The notes under the pieces: generated by a model
What the model was told of the DNA's origin: nothing
Database searches by the model: none
Seen by the model: only the letters and a program-made list of their open reading frames with translations
Translations under genes and position numbers: made by a program
Shown here: positions 53,901-64,000 of the stretch, piece by piece
Layout of the letters: each line of letters opens with the position of its first letter
Numbering within the stretch: the stretch's first letter is position 1
Assembly (NCBI GenBank): GCA_948144175.1
Contig: CANXME010002010.1
Coordinates: 496,001-560,000, forward strand
DNA length: 64,000 nt
Reading direction: 5' to 3'
Source: Closterium sp. NIES-65
Taxonomy: Eukaryota > Streptophyta > Zygnematophyceae > Desmidiales > Closteriaceae

Positions 53901-56900
53901 CGCTCGTCTGAGCGATGCTTGGCGTGTTCAGTTCCCTCAGGCCACTGAGCTGCCCCGCTGGCTTGATCTCCTGAAGAAGGGGATTGATATCTATGCTCTA
54001 GACTTTGATGCTATTCTCTCTGCCATGTATGTGATGTCTACTAGTGGAGAGGGTTCTGAGTACTTGAGTGTCCCGCCCGACCCGGGCATTAGGACTAGTG
54101 CGTCTGCTGCTCCAGATACTCACGTGTCTGCTACCCCAGGTGCTGGTGAGGCTGCTGCTCTAGGTGCGTGCGTGTCTGCCCCCCCTGGTACGGTGTCGAC
54201 TGCAGCACTGCACACCTTCACACTGGATTCAGGTGCCTCTCGCTGTTTCTTTCATGACCGCACTGCCCTTGAGCCCCTTGCTCGGCCAGTTGCTGTCTCC
54301 CTTGCTGACCCCTCTGGGGGTCCGGTCATTGCGACCTCCTCCACTGTCCTTCCCTGTCCTGCGGTCCCGTCGGGCACACTGTCAGGTCTCCACCTCCCCT
54401 CGTTCTCTACGAACTTGGTGGCAGGTTGTGCTCTCCAGGACGGGGGTGTTCACCAGTTCACCCCTGCCTACGAGCGTGTGACACACTGCACGTGTGCTCG
54501 TACGGGCCGCCACTTGGCTACCTTCACCCGGCAGCCGGGGTCGGACCTGTACACACTGACTACTGCCTCCCCTCAGGTCGCTGCGTCTGCGTCTGCGTTT
54601 GCGTCCGCGTCAGGTCAGCTGTCTGCCCCCTGCTCGTGTCGCTCTCTAGCGCACGAGACTGTCCTCTGGCACCACCGACTTGGCCACTCGTCTGTGCAGC
54701 GCCTTCATGCCATGCACTCCCGGTACCTTGTCTCTGGTCTTCCCAGGGTCCTCCCTCCCCTCCCACCCTCGCCTGCTCCTCCCTGTCTTCCCTGTGTCGA
54801 GGGGCGGCAGCGCACCGCTCCTCACTCCTCCTCGTTTCCCCCGACGACTGCTCCTTTGCAGACACTCCACATGGACGTGTGGGGCCCAGCCCGCGTCCGT
54901 GGTCAGGGTCAGGAGAGGTACTTCCTGATCGTTGTTGACGACTACTCGCGCTACACCACGGTCTTCCCCTTGCGCACCAAGGGTGAGGTCCGTGATGTTT
55001 TGATCCCTTGGATCCGCAGAGCTCGTCTCCAGCTCAGCGAGCGTTTCCGCTCGGACTTTCCTGTCCTGCGCTTGCACTCTGACAGAGGTGGTGAGTTCTC
55101 CTCCGACCTCTTGGCAGCTTACTGTGCTGAGCACGGCATTGAGCAGTCGTTCACGCTTCCGGCCTCTCCACAGCAGAATGGGGTTGCGGAGCGCCGCATT
55201 GGCCTGGTCATGGAGGTCGCTCGTACCTCCCTGATCCATGCGGCTGCCCCCCACTTTCTGTGGCCGTTTGCAGTCCGGTACGCTGCGCATCAGCTCAACC
55301 TCTGGCCCCGTGTCTCCTTGCCGGAGACCTCGCCCACACTGCTGTGGACGGGGGAGGTTGGCGATGCGTCGCGTTTCCGAGTCTGGGGATCTCGAGCTTT
55401 TGTCCGCGATTCGTCTGCGGACAAGCTCTCCTCTCGTGCTGTTCCCTGCGTCTTCCTCGGCTTTGTTCCGGACGCGCCTGGTTGGCAGTTTTACCACGCC
55501 ACCTCGCGCCGGGTCTTGCCCTCTCAGGACGTCACTGTTGACGAGTCTGTCCCCTACTACCGCCTCTTCCCCTACCGCACTGCCCCACTCCCACCCCCGC
55601 CTCTCTTCCTCGCGCCAGGTGCTGCTGACGTAGACCCCCTCCCCCCTCAGGGTGCCGCTCCCTCAGGTGTGTCTCAGGTAGACCCGGTCTAGCCTGTTGA
55701 GGTTGCTGTCGACTCTCGTCCTGCTGGGGGTGCTGAGCCTGGGGGTGCGGACTCTGGGGGTGCTGAGCCTGGGGGTGCGGACACTGAGGGTGCTGAGCCT
55801 GGGGGTGCGGACACTGGGGGTACTGAGCCTGGGGGTGCGGTGACTGGGGGTGCTGAGCTTGGGGGTGCTGGGACTTGGGGTTCTGACTCTGGCGGTGCTG
55901 GTCCTGAGCGTACTACACCTGCACGAGACCTCTCCTCGGAGCAGTTGCGTGAGTGGTACTTACAGTACTGCAGCCTCCAGAGAGGTACCTCTGGGACCAG
56001 CCGCACTACAGGGACTGGTGCTGGCACTTCTCCTCCTAGTCGGGAGCTCCCCTCTCTTGTGCGGATCCGTGAGTGGTACGAGCGCCGTTGCACACTTCGG
56101 AGTGGTGCGCCTCGTCTCATGGACCCGGGTGTTGGGGCTGCTGCTGGTGCTACGGACCCGGGCGTTGGAGCTGCTGCTGGTGCTGAGGACCCGGGCGTTG
56201 GAGCTGCTGCTGGTGCTGAGGACCCGGGCGTTGGAGCTGCGACTGGCGCTGCGGACCCTGGCGTTGGAGCTACTGCTGGTGCTGCAGACCCGGGAGTTGG
56301 AGGTACTACTGGTGCTGCGGACCCGGGCGTTGGAGCTGCTGCTGGTGCTGAGGACCCGGGCGTTGGAGCTACTGCTGGTGCTGAGGACCCGGGCGTTGGA
56401 GCTGCTGTTGGTGCTGCGGACCCTGGCGTTGGAGCTGCTGCTGGTGCTGCAGACCCGGGAGTTGGAGGTACTACTGGTGCTGCGGACCCGGCCGTTGGAG
56501 CTGCTGCTGGTTCTGGTACTGCCGTTGGGGGAACTGGTCCTGTCCCTGCTGTGTCTGGCGTCGCCGCGCGCCCTCAGCCGTACTTCGTTCTGCTCCTTTA
56601 GCAGGTTCTTGGTCTCTTGCCTCCTCCTGGTCCTCCTCCCTTAGCGTGTTCACGGCCTGTCCAGTCACAGTTACAGTTACAGCCGGCCTCCCCACTGCCT
56701 GCTCCTTCTCCTTACACTGGTCCTACTGGCGGTCTTACTGAGCGTCGTGAGTCTGCGTCTCGTCCTGCGTCGCCTGTCAGTCCTGCTAGTGCTAGTGCTC
56801 GTACTTCGCGTCAGCGTCCTCCTCCTGTCCCCGGCACGCACCGGATGTCTCTGCGTCCGTCTACTGCTCCTCTGCGTGCCCCTTTGCCTTCACCTCCTGC

Positions 56901-58830
56901 GTCCTCTCTTCCTATTCTTGCCGACCCGGAGTCGGACTCTCTCCGTGCTGCCAGTCCTACTGTCACGCGTCTCCTTGCTACTGTCGTCACTGACCCTTCT
57001 TTCGAGTCTACTGCTGCGTCTGCCCTTGTTACTGAGCTCGTCGACTTTGCTGCTCGCTGTCGTCTAGACTACGCTGCTAGTCTTGTCGCTGAGTCTGAGT
57101 CTGTCTGTCCTCCGTCCGTCGGGGGTGAGTGTGCCCTTGGCACGGACGTCCTTGAGGACAGGCAGGAGGAGTTCCAGTGTCTGGCCGCTGCTTCACCTCA
57201 TCTCGTGTCCGTACTGCTTACCCCTGAGGGAGACCCGGATGCACTTGACATCCCGACTCCGCGCTCTTACGCGGAGGCGATAGAGGGTCCCTACTCCTCT
57301 CAGTGGCAGGCAGCTATGGATGCAGAGATGGCTTCCTGGAAGTCCACAGGCACCTACGTTGACGCTGTTCCCCCTCCTGGGGCGAACATCGTCAGTGGCA
57401 TGTGGATCTTCAAGGTGAAGCGACCGCCGTGTTCTCCGCCTGTCTTCAAGGCGCGTTACGTGGCTCGTGGCTTCAGTCAGCGGCAGGGAGTTGACTACTT
57501 TCAGACCTTCTCCCCCACCCCGAAGATGACCACTCTTCGGGTACTGCTGCACGTTGCTGCTCACCAGGACTACGAGCTGCACTCTCTCGACTTCAGCACA
57601 GCTTTCTTGCAGGGCAGCCTGCACGAGGAGATCTGGCTGCGTCGCCCACCTGGCTTCACTGGGTCTTTCCCTCCTGGTACCCAGTGGAGTCTCCGGCGTC
57701 CAGTCTACGGTCTCCGCCAGGCGCCACGTGAGTGGCACGACACACCGAGGACTACGCTTGCGGCTCTTGGGTTCGCTCCCTCTACTGCCGACCCGTCGCT
57801 GTTTCTGCGCACCGACACCTTTCTGCCGCCGTTCTACATCCTCGTGTACGTCGACGACTTGGTTTTTGCCACAGCTGACACTACTGGACTCGCCTACTTG
57901 AAGTCCGAGCTGCAGAAGAGACACACGTGTACTGACCTGGGTGAACTGCGCAGCTACCTTGGCTTGCAGATCACCCGGGACAGAGCACGCCACACCATTA
58001 CTCTGACTCAGTCACACATGGTTCAGCAGGTCCTTCAGCGCTTCGGCTTCACGTACTCCTCGCCTCAGGCCACTCCTCTGTCTACTCGCCACTCGCTCTC
58101 AGCTCTGCCTTCGGATGAGTCCGTAGAGTCGAGTGGCCCGTACCCAGAGCTTGTTGGCTGTCTCATGTACCTGATGACCTGCACTCGACCTGACCTTGCA
58201 TACCCTCTTAGCATTCTTGCACGCTATGTTGCTCCTGGGAGACACCGACCAGAGCACATGGCTGCAGCGAAGAGGGTGTTGCGCTACTTGTGCAGTACGT
58301 CGGGCATGGGACTAGTGCTAGGAGGGCGGAGTCCAGTGGTCCTCACTGGACACGCAGACGCTTCTTGGGCTGACGACCAGGCTACGCAGCGGTCGTCACA
58401 GGGTTACACCTTCAGCCTTGGTTCCGGCTCTGTTTCGTGGCGGGCTACTCGCTCGTCTTCTGTTCTCGGCTCCAGTTGTGAGGCTGAGATCTACGCAGGG
58501 GCCATGGCTGCTCAGGAGCTTCGCTGGCTCACCTACCTGCTGACCGACCTTGGAGAGCCGCCTCGTTCTCCTCCAGTCCTGTACGTCGACAACAAGGCCA
58601 TGCTGGCCTTGTGTCGAGAGCAGAGACTGGAGCACAGAACAAAGCATATTGCTCTCCGCTACTTCCTTGCTCGTGAGCTACAGCAGCGTGGTCAGTTGCG
58701 ACTTGCGTACGTGGCCTCTGAGGCCAACACTGCTGATGTCTTCACCAAGGCACTTCCGCCTTGTGATCATCAGCGCTGTTGTACCCAGCTGGGTCTTGTG
58801 TCTGTCTTGCCTCACTTGCTCTCCTCTTGA
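53901..58830 (+). pseudogene. pol region of Copia-E
   Basis: Protease LDSGASRCFF near 54222, GAG-pre-integrase HHRLGHSSVQRL near 54675, integrase (MDVWGPARVRG, HSDRGGEFSS, SPQQNGVAERR) 54865-55195 onward, repeat linkers at 55720-55870 and 56120-56510 (DPGVGAAAGA units), RT with YVDDLVFAT near 57850, RNase H (CEAEIYAGAMAAQELRWL) near 58480, end at 58830. Fossil. Confidence 0.88.
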
Positions 58831-59042
58831 CTCTCTTTGTACTGTTACATATATATATTACTGCTCTTGCTTGTTTAGTCATATATATATATATGTACTC
58901 CTGCATGTGAACTGGCCTTGTGGCCTTGAACTTGTGCTCGGATTGTGTGGTGACGTTGTGATCCACCCTGAGCTTGCTTTGCTTTGCTTTACTTGACTGG
59001 TCTTGTGACCCCTGGTTCTCCCCCACTTCGCCTATGGGGGTG

Positions 59043-59167
59043 TGTCAAACATTATATATGTTGTTGTAGTTGTTTAGGCTATAGTGGGTTAGCCTATAGG
59101 GGGTACACATTTCTAGGTTTCATATTTGTACTCATTTCACTGTTAGTTCATTCATTCTTGTTCAACA
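59043..59167 (+). repeat. 3' LTR of Copia-E
   Basis: 125 bp, TGTCAAACATTA to TTGTTCAACA, then TSD AGAAA. Confidence 0.92.
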
Positions 59168-59172
59168 AGAAA

Positions 59173-59944
59173 CAATCCCATTTTAAACTTGGTTTGTTGG
59201 GGAAAGGAATGGAGAATGAGCTTGGAAGTGAAACAGGGCTACGGCGCTGCCACGTTAGGCGCGGCTGGCCTAGCCCGCCATCGTGACTAAGGAGCTGCGC
59301 CGTAGCTAGAGAGAAGATGAGTAGAGTCTTGCAGCGGAAGAACTAAGAAGTGGAAGGTGGGATCCGAGATGGCAAGAAGATTAGAATAGAATGAAAGATG
59401 ATTACAAGATTCAGAGGAGCTACTTTATGTTAGGAAGGAGGAAGCGCGGCTCGTAAGGAAAACCCTATCGCCATGCTTCTAGCATGGCATCTTGGCATAG
59501 CGCCTCGATGCCACGCTCTGCTGGATTCTAGTACCTTCTAATCAGTGACGAGGATGAGAGAGTGAGCTCCGAGGTTTACACCTATCTATATTCGGAGCTA
59601 TCTAGGCAAGGGGAGTTCCAACTGTTCGGGTGTTCCCATGCACGCAGGCATGGCGAATCCCAACCTGTAACAGGAAGGCTTATGGGGTGCAGCCACCTTC
59701 CCCATGGCAAGAATGGTTGCACCTTCATGGGCTTTTCCCGGCAAGGAAGGGCGCACCTGTAACAAGACGAAGGCGATCTTACCATCCTCGATTTTGCCAA
59801 CTCAGCTCCTTGTGATCCGAACCAGAATCCGAAACACACCCTAAGTACATTTCGTGAATTCAATGTTGGAACTCCAACATTGAAATGTGCGACCCGACTT
59901 TCTGAGTTTCCAACCGTGGGAACCAAGTACAGAGAGCACACTAG
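59173..59944. other. Non-coding stretch right of Copia-E
   Basis: No gene recognised. Contains small inverted words (ATGTTGGAACTCCAACATT near 59862) and AGCATGGCATCTTGGC-type repeats near 59480. May be the flank or part of an older element. Confidence 0.4.
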
Positions 59945-60391
59945 TGTTGGACACAACGTGGCAGAGAACTACCTACAGCGCAACAGATTACTTGACAGCA
60001 CAAGACCCTACAGCTACGACTTCTTCCAGCAGTGCACGTACTCATCATGATCAACGACGACCTGAAAGACAACAAGATAGAGAAGTCTCTGCCCATTACA
60101 TTAGTGTTTTCCTAGACTTTGCTGATTGGTTCTAGGACTAGACAACAAGGTTAGGATGCTATGTACCTAATAATAAATGCTTTGCCTTGCTGTTCCTGGC
60201 TCTAGGAAGGTGAATGGCGACCTGAGCGACCTGCTCGAGGTGCCATAGCCAGTATCCTAGTATAATAGGATGTACCTCTGAAATGTAAGCCATCATATGA
60301 TCTCTTGTAAAGCTATCTTGCTACTATCTTTCTAGAATTCTCCTACCTACTACTACTACTACTCTGCCAAAACAGCTTAGTGGCTGTATCA
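59945..60391 (+). repeat. Tentative 5' LTR of the Ty3/gypsy element
   Basis: TG...CA ends and an adjacent PBS-like site support it; the partner LTR would lie beyond 64000. An (ACT)n-like run sits near its end. Confidence 0.45.
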
Positions 60392-60439
60392 TTTGGTATC
60401 TGAGCTATCTTCGATCCTCCTTTTCTTGAAAACAGCATC

Positions 60440-61130
60440 ATGACGACTAGTAAGGTACCTTCCCGTGATGAATGGGCCAGCTACTTGGAAACGTACTGAT
60501 CCCAACTTGTTGCTGAAGTTAGAGAGAGCTTGCAAGCTGAGATGCAAGCTAGTGTAGCTGTAGCTGGAGTGGCGGCAGCAACCTCGAGCCCTGCTGCACC
60601 GCCAGACGGAAATCAGCGCGCTAGACCCGCTCTTCCTGATTTTTTCATTCCCGGGAGAAACCAACCAGTTGTGAGCCGTTGGCTCTTTCTTGTTGAGCAA
60701 TACCTGCTCCTAAGTCACATAGTTCCTGCCGAGTGGACTGCTTTCACCGGCACCCTTCTTCATGGATCTGCTATCACCTGGTGGCAATCCGTGCATGCGA
60801 CCATCCAATCATGGGATCAATTCAAGCAAGTCTTCACTGCTACCTTTCAACCGGTGAACCCGAACATCCGAGCACGAGACTTCTTGGCTACTCTGAAGCA
60901 GCTCAAATCTGTTCAAGAATACGCTTCTCGCTTTCGTGACATCGCTTAAGAGATCCCGGACCTTTCCGATGCTGAACGGATGGATCGCTTCAAGCGCGGG
61001 CTGAAAACGAACGTGCGCATGGAGGTCGAGCTGAGGGACTGCTCTACACTCGAGGAAATGATACGCGTGGCTGAACGGCAAGAAAGGACACATCTGGAAG
61101 GTCTGCCACCAACGTACCAATCTGCCCCCG
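60440..61130 (+). pseudogene. gag region of the Ty3/gypsy element
   Basis: MTTSKVPSRDEWASYLETY opening, then a capsid core with LPDFFIPGRNQPVVSRWLF, GSAITWWQSV and ASRFRDIA, followed by RFKRGLK and VELRDCSTLEEMIRVAERQE. This is the plant gypsy retrotransposon Gag (PF03732-like) pattern. Fossil. Confidence 0.8.
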
Positions 61131-64000
61131 ATACTTCCAACACCGGGAAACTCAAGCCGCCAGTAAACTTGGGGCAACTTTCTGGTGACTATACCTGCCC
61201 CACTATCTCTTCTCTTGAAAGCCGTAACCCCTCTGAACCCCTTCTCCTCTCTATGCTGATTCACGGTCAGAAAGTGAAAGCCTTACTTGACAGTGGTGCT
61301 TCCTCTAGCTTCATCTCCTCCTCTCTACTCTCCAAGCTTTCCCTCCCAACTCAAACTGATTCCCTACCTCAAACAGTGTTGATGGCGAACAGAACCTCGA
61401 TCTCATGTGGACGAGTACCACTTCCTGTTTGATGCACCATTGGACCCTACAAAGACAAGATTCGATTTCAGCAGGCATCTCTTGGAGATTATGAAGTGAT
61501 TTTTGGACGTGACTGGCTTTCCCTATAAAATCCCAAGATCGATTGGACCCTTGGAACCGTCACCATCTCTCACTCTGGAAGAGACATCACTTTACCTACC
61601 TTCTCCTCCTCCTCCTCTACCCCCACTTGCTGCCACCTCCTCTCAAAACGGCAACTAAAAAAATCCCTCAAGGACCCAAGCTCTCAATTCTTCCTCTGTT
61701 TTTTGAATCAAATTTCAGAAACTCCTATTCTCCCTTCCCCTCCCAAGGCTGCTGAAATCCCTTATGAGATTCAACAGGTTGTCCATGCGTTCAAAGACAT
61801 CTTCCCTGCTGATCTTCCTTCTTCACTTCCTCCCAAGCGTGCCATAGATCACCGCATCATCTTGCAACCCGGTGCTGAACCTACCGTTCGTACTACGTGC
61901 CGGATGAGTGCTGCTGAGCTGAAAGAAGTCCAGAAGCAGGTTGAGGAGCTTCTTGAGAAGGGCTTCATCCGTGTCAGCTCCTCTCCCTATGCAGCACCGA
62001 TTCTCTTCGTAAAAAAGAAAGATGGCAGCATGCGCATGTGCGTTGACTACCGCGCGCTCAACAAAATCACCGTCAAGAATCGCTACCCGCTACCTCGAGT
62101 GGAAGAACTCTTTGATCAACTTGGTGAGGCCACAATTTTCAGCAAGCTGGACCTACAAAACGGGTACCATCAAGTGCGTGTCGCTGACGAAGACATCGAG
62201 AAAACCGCCTTTCGAACACGGTATGGGCATTTCGAGTTTCTCGTGCTTCCTTTCGGACTAACGAATGCCCCTGCCACCTTCATGTCCTTGATGCACAGTG
62301 TCTTTTGGGATTTCTTGGACCGGTTTGTCATCATCTTCATCGATGACATTCTGATTTATAGCAAATCCTTGAAGGAACACGCCGAGCATCTAAGACAAGT
62401 CTTCACACGGCTTCGTGAGCATGGTCTCTTCGCCAAACAGAGCAAGTGTGAGTTTGCCAAGCCCTCGATTCCTTTCTTGGGCCACATCATCTCACACAAC
62501 CAACTTGCTATGGACCCTTCCAAAGTCCAAGCCATCAGAGAATGGAGGGAGCCAACCTCTATCAAAGAAGTGCAAGCCTTCCTTGGTCTTGTCAAGGAAG
62601 TTCATTCGACACTTTGCTGCTATCACCTCTCCCCTATCCAACCTTCTTCGCAAAACTGAACCATTCCATTGGGACTCTGACCAGCAAACAGCCTTCAATG
62701 CTCTCAAGTGTGCACTAACCTCTTCTCCTACTCTAGCCCTACCCAACCCCTCTCTTCCCTACGTGATATGGACAGATGCGTCTCAGGTTGCAACGGGTGC
62801 AATTCTTTGTCAGGATCAAGGGCATGGCCTTCAGCCTATCGCCTTCGAGTCCCAGAAACTTATACCAACTATGCTACTCACGATCGCGAGACGCTGGCCA
62901 TCGTCCCTGAAATCAAGAAGTGGCGCTGCTATGTTCACATGCAGCCCGTCACTGTTCTTACCGATCACTGCACCCTGCAATATCTGAAGACGCAGCCCCA
63001 TCTCACCCCGAGGCAGGCAAGATGGATGGAGTACCTGGAACATCGAGTACCGCGCTGGCCGCCTCAACCCTGCTGATTCCTTGACCCGACCTCCTCAACC
63101 TCAGCTCACCACCATCGGAAGCGTCTCATGGGACGAAAGTTTCATAAAAAGGTTCACCAAAGGGTATCGTCGTGACCGTTTCTATCTCTACTCTGCTGCT
63201 GATGATAAATCTGTCTTCTACGAATCCTCCTTTTGGTATAAGGCAGATTCCCAAGTCATCTGCGTCCCTGCAGAGCGCAAGCTTCGTCATCTCCTGCTAC
63301 GCGAGCATCATGACCAGAATGGGCACTTCGGAGTGGACAAAACGCTTGCTGCCATATCTTCCAACTTCTTCTGGCCCAAACTCTCTCGAGATGTCCGCTC
63401 CTACGTACGCAGCTGCCACACATGCCAGTGCAACAAAGCTTGCAACGCAGCACCCTACGGCCTCCTACACCCTCTGAAAACTCCTTAGCTCCCATGGACT
63501 CATGTGACACTCGACTTTATCACAGATCTGCCTCGCACCTCCTCCCGTCACAACGCCATCCTCACTGTCGTGGACAAACTGAGCAAGATGGCACACTTCC
63601 TCCCTACCTCCACCACCGCTACTGCTGAGAACGTCGCTGATCTCTTCTTCAACGAGGTGGTACGTCTCCATGGCATTCCTTCCGTACTAATAAGTGACCG
63701 TGATTCTCGGTTTGTTGGCAGATTTTGGCAGTGCCTGTTCAACAGATTGGGCACCAAGATTCGTCTCTCCACTGCCTACCATCCTTAGTCCGATGGGCAG
63801 ACCGAGAGGATGAATCGAACCCTTGAAGATGCCCTGCGTGCATGCGTGAGTGCACGGCAAAACGATTGGGACCAGCACCTGCCATCGATCGAATTCTCCT
63901 ACAACAACACGGTGAACCTCTCCACGGGAAAAACCCCTTTCTTACTCGCTACAGGGCAGCAGCCCCGCACACCAACTTCTCTCGTACGCAGCAGTGACAC
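61131..64000 (+). pseudogene. pol region of the Ty3/gypsy element (partial)
   Basis: Aspartic protease ALLDSGASSSFISS near 61285; RT 61900-62600 with [35 protein letters not shown] and [10 protein letters not shown]; RNase H WTDASQVATGAIL near 62770; integrase HHCC finger (EHHDQNGHFGVDKT ... CHTCQCNKA, 63305-63440) and core TLDFITDLPRTSSRHNAILT from ~63505 to the window end. Fossil. Confidence 0.87.

Larger units (their letters stand above)
51824..59167 (+). mobile_element. Copia-E: Ty1/copia element
   Basis: LTRs 51824-51973 and 59043-59167; the 5' copy is longer because of a ~25-bp internal duplication, otherwise about two to four differences. Perfect TSD AGAAA (51819-51823, 59168-59172). 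PBS TGGTATAGAGCAGG at 51974-51987; polypurine end CCTATGGGGGTG before the 3' LTR. Gag closest to Copia-C, RT closest to Copia-D. Fossil with about four breaks. Confidence 0.92.
59945..64000 (+). mobile_element. Ty3/gypsy element, left part (runs off the window)
   Basis: The pol order protease-RT-RNase H-integrase places it in Ty3/gypsy. A likely 5' LTR is 59945-60391 (TGTTGGACAC to GGCTGTATCA), followed by a tRNA-Met-like TGGTATCTGAGC at 60395-60406; with no 3' LTR in the window its left end is tentative. Fossil with at least six breaks in the visible part. Confidence 0.8.

Noticed and set aside
1-64000. tRNA, rRNA or other structured RNA genes
   Set aside because: Scanned by eye for tRNA A/B boxes and conserved rRNA words; the only tRNA-related sequences are the retroelement primer-binding sites.

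Overview
The window looks like retrotransposon-rich nuclear DNA of a green plant-lineage organism, most likely a streptophyte alga; the species cannot be read from the sequence. The lineage evidence is a complete multi-exon plant-type UDP-arabinopyranose mutase/RGP gene (minus strand, 6320-8162), a last exon of a GH16 (XTH/EG16-like) wall glucanase converging on it (5727-5919), GT-AG introns, and Ty1/copia and Ty3/gypsy elements primed by initiator tRNA-Met.

Layout. 1-5700: the end of an unknown basic protein, then a four-exon minus-strand gene (996-4276) that I read as a Crypton-type tyrosine recombinase: R, HxxR, HW and Y motifs, then a coiled coil and a GCR1_C-like region. 5700-9508: the convergent GH16 exon and UAM gene, a solo LTR and a 76-bp tandem repeat. 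9509-18391: a non-autonomous LTR element (A1) with a full copia element (Copia-B) nested in it. 19701-26817: a young, nearly whole copia element on the minus strand (Copia-M; 1269-bp LTRs, TSD GAGAA). 27465-36223: a second non-autonomous element (A2, minus strand) with Copia-C nested in it, a mirror image of A1/B. 37022-44275: Copia-D. 44276-48359: an LTR with PBS of another family, two TA-flanked MITEs, tandem repeats and a possible orphan GH3 exon. 48360-51508: a third non-autonomous LTR element (F) with a pogo-like MITE inside one LTR. 51824-59167: Copia-E. 59945-64000: a Ty3/gypsy element running off the window.

How the parts relate. The host genes that can be recognised concern cell-wall polysaccharides: UAM supplies UDP-arabinofuranose and GH16 remodels glucans. 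Copia-B, C, D and E form one lineage. They share a long poly-Gly Gag tail, a non-canonical Cys/His motif (Cx13Cx3Hx4C), short-period repeats between integrase and reverse transcriptase, GC-rich repetitive leaders, and the junction GGGGGTG^TGTCA at the 3' LTR. The coding-free elements A1, A2 and F carry the same terminal signals and are probably mobilised in trans by this lineage. Nesting order and LTR divergence agree: A2 is older than C, and B and M look very recent.

Most promising signals: the Crypton-like recombinase in a green-lineage genome; the unusual Gag zinc motif with its low-complexity expansions; and the family of small non-autonomous LTR elements.
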